Source: Candidatus Zhuqueibacterota bacterium
Lineage (GTDB): Bacteria; Zhuqueibacterota; Zhuqueibacteria; Oceanimicrobiales; Oceanimicrobiaceae
Direction: 5' to 3'
Assembly: GCA_029262035.1 (NCBI GenBank)
Contig: JAJDAE010000154.1
Location: 1-44,217 of the forward strand
Length of the DNA: 44,217 nt
Made by a program: the position numbers and the translations under genes. The number at the start of each line of letters is the position of its first letter. Positions within the stretch are counted from its first letter, which is position 1. Of the stretch, positions 34,316 through 43,925 are shown piece by piece. The notes beneath the pieces are model-generated. The model worked only from the letters and a program-made list of their open reading frames with translations, searched no databases and was not told where the DNA came from.

Positions 34316-36976
34316 CACCTCTTTCGTCGAGCCATCCCATAGCTTAATCTCAACTCTACGGTTTTTTGCACGCGCTTTTTCTGTGTTACCCATTATGGTG
34401 GGTTGCGATTCACCAAAACCCGTTGCAAAAAGTCTATCCGGGACTATGTGATTCCTAATAAAAAAGTCTTTCACAGCATCAGCGCGTTTTTGAGAAAGCG
34501 CCAAATTATATTCCTCCGCACCCTTATCGTCTGTATGACCGATTATCTCGATTTTAGCGAGCCGGTTTTCATTTAAATAGGATACCACTTTTTTTAATGC
34601 ATTTCTTGTTTCGTCTGTTAAGCCAAAACTATCAAAGTCAAAACTAACCCTATCAGGATCAACTGCCGGAAAAGTTTTTTGCTCGGTATCAAACGCCTCC
34701 ACATGCCAATTGTTTTTTTCATTCGATTCGGCAATATAGTTTTCCTTGTCAACAACTGCGAGGATATAAGGTCTTGATTGATCGAATGGTATCTCAATAT
34801 TCAAACTATCTCCAGGAGCCAGTTTATCAACATTCACTATCTTTACACGTTTAGGAGCTATTGTACCATGGTCACTGCCGCTCTCAAAAAAAGCGAACAT
34901 ACCCTGACCTACATTATCTATCATCTGGTCGTCGATGGGACTCTCCAGACTATATACCGCCACTGAAAACATCCCGGCCTCTCTTCGTCCTATATTTATG
35001 AATTTAACAGACGCAATTTCTTCCTTCGAAGTGCGATTATCTTCAACTACATTTAGTTCAACTCTCCGGTTTTGAAAATGTACATCTGCTGAATTCGATA
35101 GTTTAAGCGGACTTGATTCTCCATAACCGTTGGCGGTTATTTGAGAAGTTCTGATTTTTTGAGAAGTCAACCAATTTACAATGCTCTGAGCCCGCAACAA
35201 AGACAATGCCTGATTATACTTTTTCCGATATGGCTCCGGGGGTGGCCCGGTTCTATCTGCATGACCAGCTGCCTCAAAAACGATGTCCGGGTTATCTGAA
35301 ATTATTGATTTCCACGTGGCAAGCAGTGCCCTGTTTTCAGATGACAGGCTTGAGCTGTCCGGTCTAAATCTTATGGGGTCGACCGGAAGTTGTAAGGGCT
35401 CCGGTGCTTTTTTTACAGTTCTTTTTGTTATTTTTATGGTCAGGTCTGGTTTCAGAACATGCTCCATTATAAAAGAACTAATCCTCGTATCCACATCTCC
35501 GATAAACCTGAAATGTTGATTGTTGTCGTATACCATAACCGACCAGAAATATTTGCCCGGAGCCAGACTTCTTTTATATCTAAAGTCTATATTTTTGGTT
35601 TCTTGACTATAAAATGCAAGTCTGTCAGCGGCTATTTTAGTTTCAATCGGCCGGATGGCGTCTGCCGATGTAAATTGGGGTTGCCCTATTACCACTTTTT
35701 GAACGCTCACGGAATCTAACTTTTGAGTCAGAGAAATATCATCAAAAATATCTATTTTCTGTTCTTCAATATCGTTTATTAGTTGCTCCAACACAAGACT
35801 GTCATCAAGGCTCTGAAAAAGAAAATAATTTACTTCATCATATAAGTCCGGATCGTCACTGCTTTTCCAGGATACCTTTGCGGGATTCAATTCAGAAAAC
35901 CGACTCCCATTGAGATCTAATTCGTCAAATTTTTCAGGTTGAATTGAGTAGTGCGCCACACTTCCCCTATAAACCGAAGAAAAGAATTCGCTGTTATCAA
36001 TAATTCCAAGATCCAGTTGCATGGCACTATTTCGGGGTGCTATCTTTTTTAACGGGAAAGCGGTGTAGTCATCAAGTCGGAAGCTTAAACCAAAACTGAC
36101 CTTACTAAATAAATCATTGTCAAAATTATAACCACCTCTTACATCAACCAGTCGTCCAACTCCCTTGTGAATAGGGCTGAAAAGATTTTTAATTTCAGCC
36201 CCGAAACTTAGTCTAAAATCCTCATCGCGAACCTTTAAAAGATCTGCAGCAAGCTGAACTTGCAAACCATCGTGTGTGCCCAAATTAAGAGCAGCGCCGG
36301 AGCGAAATGTGCGTGGCAGGGGAGTCTCGGCATTCAAGAACTTTAACGCCCGACCATTATGTAACAAACCAGCCCCAATCGACCAATACGCATATTTAAA
36401 CATATAACGCGTCAGTCCGGGCGCTTTGATCCGTTTGGACTTGTACAACAATCCAAAATCATAATTAAGTGATGAAGCATTAAATCCGGCTAGTTCACTC
36501 CTAAAATATTTTGTGGTAACTCCCCATGAAATATTTTTTGAAAGAATATTGATCGGGCTACCCAACGTGCCGGATAGTAGAAAATCTTTTGCTGAAGCCG
36601 GAGCTGCTGCGCCACGCGAACTATCAAATTCGCGGACTCCCTGATACTGAACGCCAATTGCAAAATTAAGGCGATCGCTGATGAGGCTATTAAAACGAAA
36701 CTGGCGCCCATATAATAATGAGGCATTAAATATATCTGCTATCCATTCTGTATATCCGGCCGACCATTGCCATTCACGGTAGAAACCAATGCTTCCCGGA
36801 TTCGCAAACAAAATATGTGTGTCGTCCAGCCCCCCAGTTAAACTGTTTGCAAGTCCTTGCTGTCGCGCGCCAGGCAGAACCTTTAGAAATGCCGCACCGG
36901 ATTGAATCTGCGCATTGAGCGCAGTAGTAAAAAGTATCAAGCCAAAGGCAGAAGTTTTCAAACGTGTCTTTATCAT
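34295..36976 (-). CDS. PorV/PorQ-like protein fused to two OmpA domains with a CARDB domain between
   Basis: 893 residues. After a signal peptide (about 1-22), residues 25-305 form a PorV/UPF0164-like barrel region (AAFLKVLPGARQQGLANSLT and FANPGSIGF). The middle (about 310-520) has no recognised domain. OmpA-like domain 1 (533-645) shows FRPDSSSLS, AAGHADRTG and NRRVELNV. A CARDB-type segment (about 650-760) ends VVDKENYIAESNEKNNW. OmpA-like domain 2 (773-882) shows FDFDSFGLT, IIGHTDDKG and KNRRVEIKLW. Peptidoglycan binding by both OmpA domains would make this an unusually strong outer-membrane-to-wall tether. Its start lies six bases after the stop of the giant DUF11 gene, so they are co-transcribed. 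T9SS shuttle-like activity of the PorV part is inference. Confidence 0.85.
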   Translation of the reverse strand: MIKTRLKTSAFGLILFTTALNAQIQSGAAFLKVLPGARQQGLANSLTGGLDDTHILFANPGSIGFYREWQWSAGYTEWIADIFNASLLYGRQFRFNSLISDRLNFAIGVQYQGVREFDSSRGAAAPASAKDFLLSGTLGSPINILSKNISWGVTTKYFRSELAGFNASSLNYDFGLLYKSKRIKAPGLTRYMFKYAYWSIGAGLLHNGRALKFLNAETPLPRTFRSGAALNLGTHDGLQVQLAADLLKVRDEDFRLSFGAEIKNLFSPIHKGVGRLVDVRGGYNFDNDLFSKVSFGLSFRLDDYTAFPLKKIAPRNSAMQLDLGIIDNSEFFSSVYRGSVAHYSIQPEKFDELDLNGSRFSELNPAKVSWKSSDDPDLYDEVNYFLFQSLDDSLVLEQLINDIEEQKIDIFDDISLTQKLDSVSVQKVVIGQPQFTSADAIRPIETKIAADRLAFYSQETKNIDFRYKRSLAPGKYFWSVMVYDNNQHFRFIGDVDTRISSFIMEHVLKPDLTIKITKRTVKKAPEPLQLPVDPIRFRPDSSSLSSENRALLATWKSIISDNPDIVFEAAGHADRTGPPPEPYRKKYNQALSLLRAQSIVNWLTSQKIRTSQITANGYGESSPLKLSNSADVHFQNRRVELNVVEDNRTSKEEIASVKFINIGRREAGMFSVAVYSLESPIDDQMIDNVGQGMFAFFESGSDHGTIAPKRVKIVNVDKLAPGDSLNIEIPFDQSRPYILAVVDKENYIAESNEKNNWHVEAFDTEQKTFPAVDPDRVSFDFDSFGLTDETRNALKKVVSYLNENRLAKIEIIGHTDDKGAEEYNLALSQKRADAVKDFFIRNHIVPDRLFATGFGESQPTIMGNTEKARAKNRRVEIKLWDGSTKEVSSFLNN

Positions 36977-36982
36977 TCTGTA

Positions 36983-39900
36983 TTAATGAACCACTATAAT
37001 TTTTTTATAACAAATCAACCCACCGGACTTAAAAGTAATAAGATAGGTACCACTTCCGACATCCAGGCCCTTTCTATTCTTGCCATCCCATTCAATAGAA
37101 TGCAGTCCCGGGGCAAAAAACTCCTTCCGTAAATTACCGATACGGTATCCGGATACATCATAAATGTCAATTTCGACTTGCCGCCCGGTACTCAATTCAA
37201 ACTCTATCTCGAGTCGTTCTCCACGTTGAGGAATAAGAACGTTTCGATCAAAAACAATACAATCGTTCTGCGGCCTTATTATAATAATTGATTGCGAAAA
37301 GTCGTTCCGGGAATTAATATCGTTTTCTGCAAAAATGCTGGCAAAGCTTGGAATTTCAAAAGGCGTCGTCGGTACAGAGTCCGGGGCCTGCGCAGCATAC
37401 TCAATTTCGAAAAAATCACCCGCCGACAGAGAATCAAACAGCCAAAACAAAGTGTCTTGTTGCGTGTAGTCCGGGCTTAAGCTAAAATCACTTGTTGGTG
37501 TAAGAGGGGATGGCAAATCCCAAAGAACAATCCGCTCAGCAACATCGCGTCCAATATTCTCGACTAGCAAAGAGTAGGCAAATGTACCGCCCTCATCAAC
37601 TGAATCAATACTAGCAGATTTAATAATTTGCAGGTCAGATCGTTTTCGAACAATATAATTTGTGACCGTTGACAAATCGTTTGAACTATTTATATCTCTT
37701 TTTGAAAAAACCATACCCGTGTTTGTAATTAAGCGGGGTAAACCCAGCTTCCCGGAATCAGCCCTTGCCTGAATGTCAAGTGTGAGCGTTTCGTTTGGGG
37801 CAACCCACATAATATCCCAAAACACGGAATCCGGAGTTATTCTTTGCGGTTGTGGTTCAAACTCAAGAAGTGCGGCAAGGTCTGGTACGACATCTTTTAC
37901 CTGAACCGACGATGCAGTATCTGGTCCTGCATTTAAAATTGACAGTGTATAACCAAAACCCTGGCCAGGAAAAACAGAATCCGCACTAGCTGTCTTTGTA
38001 ATTTGAATATCATAGCGCCGGGGTACAACCTTAACCAGGGCTGTGTCTTCATTATTATTTGGATTGGTATCATTTCCTGACTCCACGACAGCAACATTAG
38101 TCAAGACTGTCGGTACCGTAATTTTGCTCGTGTCGGCTTTTGCCCCGACTGTAAAAGTTTGGCGCTCCATTGCAGCAAGAGAGTCTATATGCCAAAAAAT
38201 ACTGTCGCCAACAATTTTTACCGGTGGGGGTTCATAAGAAAATGCAATGATGTTGTCGGACTTGATATCCATTACAGTTATATTGCTCGCCGTATCAGGG
38301 CCGACATTTTCTACTGTTATCCGGTAACTATAACTATGCTCTTTGAAAATTGAATCTTGACTCGAGGTTTTTTTCACAGATAAGTCATAGCGCCGGGGTA
38401 CAACCTTAACGAGGGCTGTGTCTTTATTATTATTTGGATTGGTATCATTTTTTGACTCCACAATAGCAACATTTGTCAAGACTGTCGGTACCGAAATTTT
38501 GCTCGTATCGGCTTTTGCTCCGACTGTAAAAATTTGGCGCTCCATTGCAGCAAGAGAATCTATATGCCAAAAAATACTATCGCCAACAATTTTTACCGGG
38601 GGGGGCTCATAAGAAAATGCAATGATGTTGTCGGGCTTGATATCCTTTACAATTATATGGCTCGCCGTATCCGGACCGGCATTTTCTACTGTTATCCGGT
38701 AATTATAACTATGCTCTTTAAAAATTGAATCTTGACTCGAGTTTTTTTTCACAGATAAGTCATAGCGCCGGGGTACAACCTTAACCAGGGCTGTGTCTTT
38801 ATTATTATTTGGGTTGGTATCATTTTTTGACTCCACAATAGCAACATTTGTCAAGACTGTCGGTACCGAAATTTTGCTCGTGTCGGCTTTTGCTCCGACT
38901 GTAAAAATTTGGCGCTCCATTGCAGCAAGAGAATCTATACGCCAAAAAATACTATCGCCAACAATTTTTACCGGGGGGGGCTCATAAGAAAAGGCGATGA
39001 TGTTGTCGGACTTGATATCCATTACAGTTATATTGCTCGCCGTATCCGGGCCGACACTTTCTACTGTTATCCGGTAACTATAACTATGCTCTTTAAAAAT
39101 AGAATCACGGCTGGCGGTTTTTACCAGGGACAGGTCGTAACGTCGGGGAACAACCTTAACAATTGCAGTATCTTCATTATTTAGGGGATTACTATCATTT
39201 TCCGATTCAATAATGGCAACGTTTGTTAGCTCGGCCGGCACAACGATTTTGTTTGTATCCGCCCTGGCACCAACGGTAAAAGTGCGCCGCTCGCCAATTG
39301 CAAGAGAATCTATATGCCAGAAACTACTGTCGCCCACTGTTTTCACCGGTGCAGGGTCATACGAAAATGCGATAATGTTATCCGGCTTTATGTCAGTCAA
39401 AGTTATATCTAAAGCAGTGTCCGGACCCAGGTTTTCCACCATCAACTCGTAACTATAACTATGCTCTTTGAAAATTGAATCTTGACTCGAGGTTTTTTTC
39501 ACAGACAAGTCATAGCGCCGGGGTACAACCTTAACTATGGCTGTGTCTTCATTATTACCGGGATTGGTATCATTTTCTGACTCCACGATGGCAACATTTG
39601 TCAAGACTGTCGGTACCGTAATTTTGCTCGTATCGACTTTTGCCCCGACTGTAAAAGTTTGGCGCTCCATTGCAGCAAGAGAATCTATACGCCAAAAAAT
39701 ACTATCGCCAACAATTTTTACCGGGGGGGGTTCATAAGAAAATGCAATGATGTTGTCGGGCTTGACATCCTTTACAATTATATGGCTCGCCGTATCCGGA
39801 CCGGCATTTTCTACTGTTATCCGGTAGCTATAACTTTGTTCCTTGAAAATTGAATCACGGTTGGTAGTTTTTTCCAAGGACAGGTCATAACGCCGGGGAA

Positions 39901-41581
39901 TGATATTTACAACTGCGCTATCTTGATTATTCGTAATATCCGGATCTACCTCACCCTCAACCTCTACTCGGTTTAAAAGTGTTAGCGGAGCGCCTATCTT
40001 GCTTGTATCGACTTTTGCACCAATGGTAAATTCTCTGGTTTCGTTAACTGCCAGCGTATCAATCTGCCAAAGAACAGTATCGCTCAGAATACTTGCGGCT
40101 TCAGGGGTTACAGACTGCACTATCAAGTTGGCTGGCATAAAATCTCTTAACACAATATTCGTAGCCGTATCTGGCCCGGTGTTTTGTACTGTTATTGAAT
40201 AGTTAAAACTTCTTTCCTTATATATAGAGTCCTGATCAGCGCTTTTTGTAACTGATAAGTCCGCCCGACGCGGTACGACCTTTACCGTTGCCGTTGCTTC
40301 ATCATTAACAGAGTTAATATCATTTTCAGATTCAATAATGACTTTATTTAAAACCTCTGCGGGTACGGTAAAGCCTGTAGCATTTACCCTTGCAAATACT
40401 TTAATTTTTACGGAATCGCCTACAGCAAGAGTATCTACTTGCCAATAAATGGAATCTGGCGTTATCCGTTGAGGTTGAAAGTCGGAATCCAGAAAAGACA
40501 GGTTTTGGTCTGCCAGGTCGACTATACTTATATTTACGGCTGTATCGGGGCCAGAATTTTTTAGTTGAATCTCAAACGTTACATCCTGTCCCCTGAAAAG
40601 AGAATCAGTTATTGTAGTATTTTTAACTTCCAAGTCGTAGAATATAGGAGGCAGAATGACAACGACTGAACTATCGAGGCCATTTATAGGGTTCATATCG
40701 CAACTGCCTGTAACCCACGCCTTGTTTACCAAGTCAAAAGGACGAATCGGCGGAGAGTCATCAACGCGTACATCAACGTCAACAATAATAGAATCACCCG
40801 AAGCCAAAGAGTCAAATACCCAAAATAAAGTATCGGAATCAAATGAAGCTGGCGGCAAAGAGTATGATATAGGAGTTACATAAGGCGGTAAAGCATTTTT
40901 CAAATTAACAAAATAAACACCAGATTTTTCAACATTTTTTACCGCAAGTCGATACTGATATTCTTCTCCCGGGTTCACCCTGGAGATATTTGCTGACTCC
41001 CTAACTTCTACATCGAAAACTTCGTCAACAAAGTCCACAACAATTGCTTTCATGTGAACACTCTGTGCGCCATCTATGGAATCAGGGCCATTAATAAAAC
41101 GTGGAAACTCATATGCTATTTTTGCATAATGTGTAACTGTTACAATGTTATCTCCCTGCGCCAAGTAAAAGGTTCCGGCATTTCTTACTGTTGTATCCGC
41201 AACATCTGTTTTATCCACAACGACATTAAACGGTCCCAAATTGGGATTACAGGGATTTTTGCAACTTGATGTTTGTTTATCGCAAACCTGGAAATAGTAG
41301 GACTCATTGTCCTGAGAATTGCTGTAGGAAACAACCGAGTTAATCCGGTAAAAGCCACTTTGCTGAACATTAATGCAGCCAATTACTTTAGTCTGGTTCT
41401 CCGGGATATCGGCACGAACAATAACATCTGTTTCAAACTTGAAAGTATCACTTAAAGATACAACATTGTAGATAATATCACATGTTTCCTGCGCTAACGC
41501 AGTCTTGACAAGGAGACAATTAATTACAAAAAAGAGTGTTAACAAGATTTTGCAACTAAACCGGAAACCCGATCTTTTCAT
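36983..41581 (-). CDS. Giant secreted DUF11-repeat protein with FlgD-like C-terminal domain
   Basis: 1532 residues. A signal peptide (about 1-30) precedes an N-terminal unique domain with a Cys-rich patch (CDKQTSSCKNPCNPN). Ten DUF11-like Ig repeats of about 125 residues follow (from about 190 to 1440), each ending near ND.NS.ND...V.V.PRR and carrying VENxGPDTA. Repeats 4-8 are nearly identical. The last about 95 residues (EIEFELSTGRQVEIDIYDVS to KKIIVVH) are a FlgD-like/T9SS-type sorting domain. The protein is probably exported to the surface as a long stalk or adhesin. It is co-transcribed with the PorV/OmpA fusion gene downstream, a likely anchor or secretion partner. No ribosome site is visible before ATG 41581. 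Confidence 0.88.
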   Translation of the reverse strand: MKRSGFRFSCKILLTLFFVINCLLVKTALAQETCDIIYNVVSLSDTFKFETDVIVRADIPENQTKVIGCINVQQSGFYRINSVVSYSNSQDNESYYFQVCDKQTSSCKNPCNPNLGPFNVVVDKTDVADTTVRNAGTFYLAQGDNIVTVTHYAKIAYEFPRFINGPDSIDGAQSVHMKAIVVDFVDEVFDVEVRESANISRVNPGEEYQYRLAVKNVEKSGVYFVNLKNALPPYVTPISYSLPPASFDSDTLFWVFDSLASGDSIIVDVDVRVDDSPPIRPFDLVNKAWVTGSCDMNPINGLDSSVVVILPPIFYDLEVKNTTITDSLFRGQDVTFEIQLKNSGPDTAVNISIVDLADQNLSFLDSDFQPQRITPDSIYWQVDTLAVGDSVKIKVFARVNATGFTVPAEVLNKVIIESENDINSVNDEATATVKVVPRRADLSVTKSADQDSIYKERSFNYSITVQNTGPDTATNIVLRDFMPANLIVQSVTPEAASILSDTVLWQIDTLAVNETREFTIGAKVDTSKIGAPLTLLNRVEVEGEVDPDITNNQDSAVVNIIPRRYDLSLEKTTNRDSIFKEQSYSYRITVENAGPDTASHIIVKDVKPDNIIAFSYEPPPVKIVGDSIFWRIDSLAAMERQTFTVGAKVDTSKITVPTVLTNVAIVESENDTNPGNNEDTAIVKVVPRRYDLSVKKTSSQDSIFKEHSYSYELMVENLGPDTALDITLTDIKPDNIIAFSYDPAPVKTVGDSSFWHIDSLAIGERRTFTVGARADTNKIVVPAELTNVAIIESENDSNPLNNEDTAIVKVVPRRYDLSLVKTASRDSIFKEHSYSYRITVESVGPDTASNITVMDIKSDNIIAFSYEPPPVKIVGDSIFWRIDSLAAMERQIFTVGAKADTSKISVPTVLTNVAIVESKNDTNPNNNKDTALVKVVPRRYDLSVKKNSSQDSIFKEHSYNYRITVENAGPDTASHIIVKDIKPDNIIAFSYEPPPVKIVGDSIFWHIDSLAAMERQIFTVGAKADTSKISVPTVLTNVAIVESKNDTNPNNNKDTALVKVVPRRYDLSVKKTSSQDSIFKEHSYSYRITVENVGPDTASNITVMDIKSDNIIAFSYEPPPVKIVGDSIFWHIDSLAAMERQTFTVGAKADTSKITVPTVLTNVAVVESGNDTNPNNNEDTALVKVVPRRYDIQITKTASADSVFPGQGFGYTLSILNAGPDTASSVQVKDVVPDLAALLEFEPQPQRITPDSVFWDIMWVAPNETLTLDIQARADSGKLGLPRLITNTGMVFSKRDINSSNDLSTVTNYIVRKRSDLQIIKSASIDSVDEGGTFAYSLLVENIGRDVAERIVLWDLPSPLTPTSDFSLSPDYTQQDTLFWLFDSLSAGDFFEIEYAAQAPDSVPTTPFEIPSFASIFAENDINSRNDFSQSIIIIRPQNDCIVFDRNVLIPQRGERLEIEFELSTGRQVEIDIYDVSGYRIGNLRKEFFAPGLHSIEWDGKNRKGLDVGSGTYLITFKSGGLICYKKIIVVH
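38011..39885 (-). repeat. Five tandem 375-bp coding repeats (DUF11 units 4-8)
   Basis: Unit borders recur at 38011, 38386, 38761, 39136 and 39511, exactly 375 bases (125 codons) apart; diverged units continue on both sides. Units 6, 7 and 8 agree over most of their length. Unit 7 shares its GPDTASHIIVKD part with unit 4, whereas units 6 and 8 share SNITVMDIKSDN, a mosaic pattern. Three units contain runs of eight G on the plus strand. Confidence 0.95.
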
Positions 41582-41782
41582 ATATCGACACTTTACAGTT
41601 AATGTGATGATCGAGATGATACTCTATATCTTTTCTCTAAGAAAAATACAATCGTCAGCCAAGTTTCGCAGATTATTTATTCGTTCGTTTTATTTAAAAC
41701 TCTCTTCTCCTTGTTTTTTATATGGTTTTTTTTACTTTCCTTTTTTCAAATCTTTACCAATAAACCTAGAAGGGAGCTTGAC

Positions 41783-42124
41783 ATGGAAAAAAGAACCTAT
41801 GCAACAAATATATCTGTAAGTACTGAAAAACAGATCTTGACTATTTTGTGGGCTGATAGTCACAAATCTATATACCCGCTTGAGGGATTGCGTCGTGCAT
41901 GTCCCTGCGTAGAGTGCGCTGGCGGACATGCCAACATGGGGAAGAAGGTAACGGCTGATATTTTCACATCGCCACACACAGAAACCTGGACCATTACACG
42001 GTTGGAGGAATTAGGGAATTATGCCATGCAAGTTTTTTGGGGAGATGGTCATGACACAGGTATATATAGATGGGAGTATTTACGAGACATTTGCCCTATA
42101 GAGAACGGGGTTCTTTCATTATGA
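41783..42124 (+). CDS. DUF971-family protein
   Basis: 113 residues from ATG 41783 (GGGAG upstream); longer in-frame starts read through AT-rich non-coding DNA. The family is the N-terminal domain of gamma-butyrobetaine hydroxylases, here free-standing. It shows LTILWADSHKSIYPLEGLRR, the metal-binding ACPCVECAGG (Cys40, 42, 45), YAMQVFWGDGHDTGIYRWEY and LRDICP. Single-domain DUF971 proteins are often linked to iron-sulfur protein maturation, but a role here is unproven. It is the first gene on the plus strand after the DUF11 gene and lies 79 bases before sthA. Confidence 0.9.
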   Translation: MEKRTYATNISVSTEKQILTILWADSHKSIYPLEGLRRACPCVECAGGHANMGKKVTADIFTSPHTETWTITRLEELGNYAMQVFWGDGHDTGIYRWEYLRDICPIENGVLSL

Positions 42125-42203
42125 TTATTAGTATACATTCTTAAGCCTTCTCTTTTTTTGTCGATTGAACTAGAAATCCTTTTCAAAGGAAATAGTTGAT
42201 GAA

Positions 42204-43670
42204 ATGAAAAATAAATACGAAATCATTATTCTTGGTGGGGGCCCAGGCGGCGAGGGAGCTGCACTACAAGCAGCAAAGAGTGGTAAAAAAGTAGCGCTTA
42301 TCGATGACCTTCCGGAAATTGGCGGAAATTGTACACACAAGGGGACGATTCCCAGCAAAGCTTTACGACACGCTGTTCAACAAGTAGCAGAGTCCAGAGA
42401 CCCCAAAGGCTCTACCTTCCCCCAGTTGCTAAAATCGGCGGAATTCGTAATTCGACAGCAAGTAGAAATGCGCAAAAGTTTTTACGGGCGAAATGGCATT
42501 GATATTATAAACGGTCGTGGTTACTTCATGGATGAAAATACCATTGAATTAAGTAGAGATGGTATGGATCCGGAGTTATACTATGCTGATTCCATGGTCG
42601 TTGCTACCGGATCAAGCCCAAGGCATCCGGACGATCTTGATTTCAGCAACCCAAGAATTCTAGATAGTGACTCTGTTTTAAGGCTAGAACAGAACCCACA
42701 AACAGTAACCATTTATGGCGCCGGTATAATTGGCTGTGAGTATGCCTGTATTTTCCGGGGGTTACAAATAAAAGTAAATCTGATTAATACCCGCCATCAA
42801 CTCCTATCTTTTTTGGATGATGAAATTATCGATGCCTTGAGTTACCACCTCCGTAACCAGGAGGTTCTTATTCGCCACAATGAGGAGTATGAAAGAGTTG
42901 AAGCGGATGAATATGGTGTATCCCTCCATTTAAAGTCCAATAAAGTCATTTATAGTGATGTCTTGCTGTGGGCACAAGGTCGGGCAGGAAATACGAACGA
43001 TATCGGTTTGGAAAATGCAGGGATTCGGATAAATAAACGTGGCGCCATTCAAATTAATAAGAATTATCAGACTGACACACCCAATATTTATGCAGTAGGA
43101 GATGTTGTGGGTTTCCCAAGTTTAGCAAGTGCGGCTTATGATCAGGGTCGTTTTGCAGCAACGCATCTCATTACAAATGAGTGTGAACACAGGCCGGTTG
43201 AAGACATTCCGACAGGAATTTATACCATCCCGGAAATCAGTTCCATCGGAGCAACCGAGAAACAGCTCACGGAAAAAAAAGTACCCTATGAAGTCGGACA
43301 CTCAACCTTCCGTCAGCTTGCCCGAGCTCAAATCACCGGCAGTACAACAGGCGTGCTCAAAATTCTCTTCCACCGTGAATCCCTGAAAATTCTTGGCATT
43401 CACTGTTTTGGTTATCAGGCATCGGAAATCGTGCATATTGGTCAGGCAATTATGGCACAAAAAGGTAAGGCCAATACATTACTTTACTTTATGAACACAA
43501 CCTTTAATTATCCAACAATGGCAGAAGCTTACAGGGTCGCCGCGCTCAACGGATTCAACAGAATACAACCCCCAAGCAAAAGTGTCGCTCAAAAAAGTGA
43601 TCCAAAAATTATTGAAACAAACAATGGTGATGTCGTGAGGATTGAAGAAAGTAGCGACTTAGAAAGTTAA
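42204..43670 (+). CDS. sthA: Soluble pyridine nucleotide transhydrogenase (Si-specific)
   Basis: 488 residues. The N-terminal FAD site is [20 protein letters not shown]. The key diagnostic is [17 protein letters not shown]: Cys43 is kept, but the partner Cys of disulfide reductases is Thr48, as in SthA and unlike lipoamide dehydrogenase. The nucleotide-binding [13 protein letters not shown] and the second FAD motif [20 protein letters not shown] are intact, and the dimerisation domain ends with [21 protein letters not shown]. It exchanges reducing equivalents between NADPH and NAD in the cytoplasm. A weak ribosome site (AAAGGA) is 14 bases from ATG and can pair with TCCTTT just before it. The C-terminal about 20 residues are a variable tail. 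Confidence 0.92.
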   Translation: MKNKYEIIILGGGPGGEGAALQAAKSGKKVALIDDLPEIGGNCTHKGTIPSKALRHAVQQVAESRDPKGSTFPQLLKSAEFVIRQQVEMRKSFYGRNGIDIINGRGYFMDENTIELSRDGMDPELYYADSMVVATGSSPRHPDDLDFSNPRILDSDSVLRLEQNPQTVTIYGAGIIGCEYACIFRGLQIKVNLINTRHQLLSFLDDEIIDALSYHLRNQEVLIRHNEEYERVEADEYGVSLHLKSNKVIYSDVLLWAQGRAGNTNDIGLENAGIRINKRGAIQINKNYQTDTPNIYAVGDVVGFPSLASAAYDQGRFAATHLITNECEHRPVEDIPTGIYTIPEISSIGATEKQLTEKKVPYEVGHSTFRQLARAQITGSTTGVLKILFHRESLKILGIHCFGYQASEIVHIGQAIMAQKGKANTLLYFMNTTFNYPTMAEAYRVAALNGFNRIQPPSKSVAQKSDPKIIETNNGDVVRIEESSDLES

Positions 43671-43764
43671 ATAGTTGTATACATATCAGTTTCTATTAAA
43701 GAGTTCGTCGTTGAAAAAGCTTTCGTCTTCCGGGTCGGGAGCAATTCAAATCAACACACCTCGC

Positions 43765-43908
43765 TCATTTGGAAAAAATCCTCTCTCTTTCTACAACGGC
43801 CTTAACACCGGACAAGGCCAATTCAGCCCAAGCAGCATACATTTTCCCTGACGGATGTAAACCATCTTTAGGCACAAGAAAAATATCCGCATCGGCCTGA
43901 CTTGTCCT
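43765..43908 (-). pseudogene. C-terminal fragment of an SGNH/GDSL-type hydrolase
   Basis: A stop-to-stop frame reads RTSQADADIFLVPKDGLHPS, then GKMYAAWAELALSGVKAVVE and RERIFSK, ending TGA at 43765. The DGLHPSGKMYAAWAE pattern is the C-terminal Asp-x-x-His block of GDSL esterases, with the catalytic Asp and His. No start or upstream body exists, so it is a leftover of a lost gene, between sthA and rho. The rest of 43671-43925 shows no gene. Confidence 0.6.
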
Positions 43909-43925
43909 TCAAATTTAGACTTTCT

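Noticed and set aside
38043-39853. Repeated plus-strand frames of about 64 codons (starting MSLLLFGL... and MALHCSKR...)
   Set aside because: They recur every 375 bases only because the opposite-strand DUF11 repeats do; no ribosome sites, and the amino-acid sequences look like antisense translation.
38011-39885. Possible CRISPR array because of regular repeats
   Set aside because: The period is 375 bp with no unique spacers, and the units are in-frame coding repeats of a DUF11 protein.
42177-42190. TCCTTT/AAAGGA hairpin covering the sthA ribosome site
   Set aside because: The loop would be only two bases and the stem is weak; not convincing as a regulatory element.
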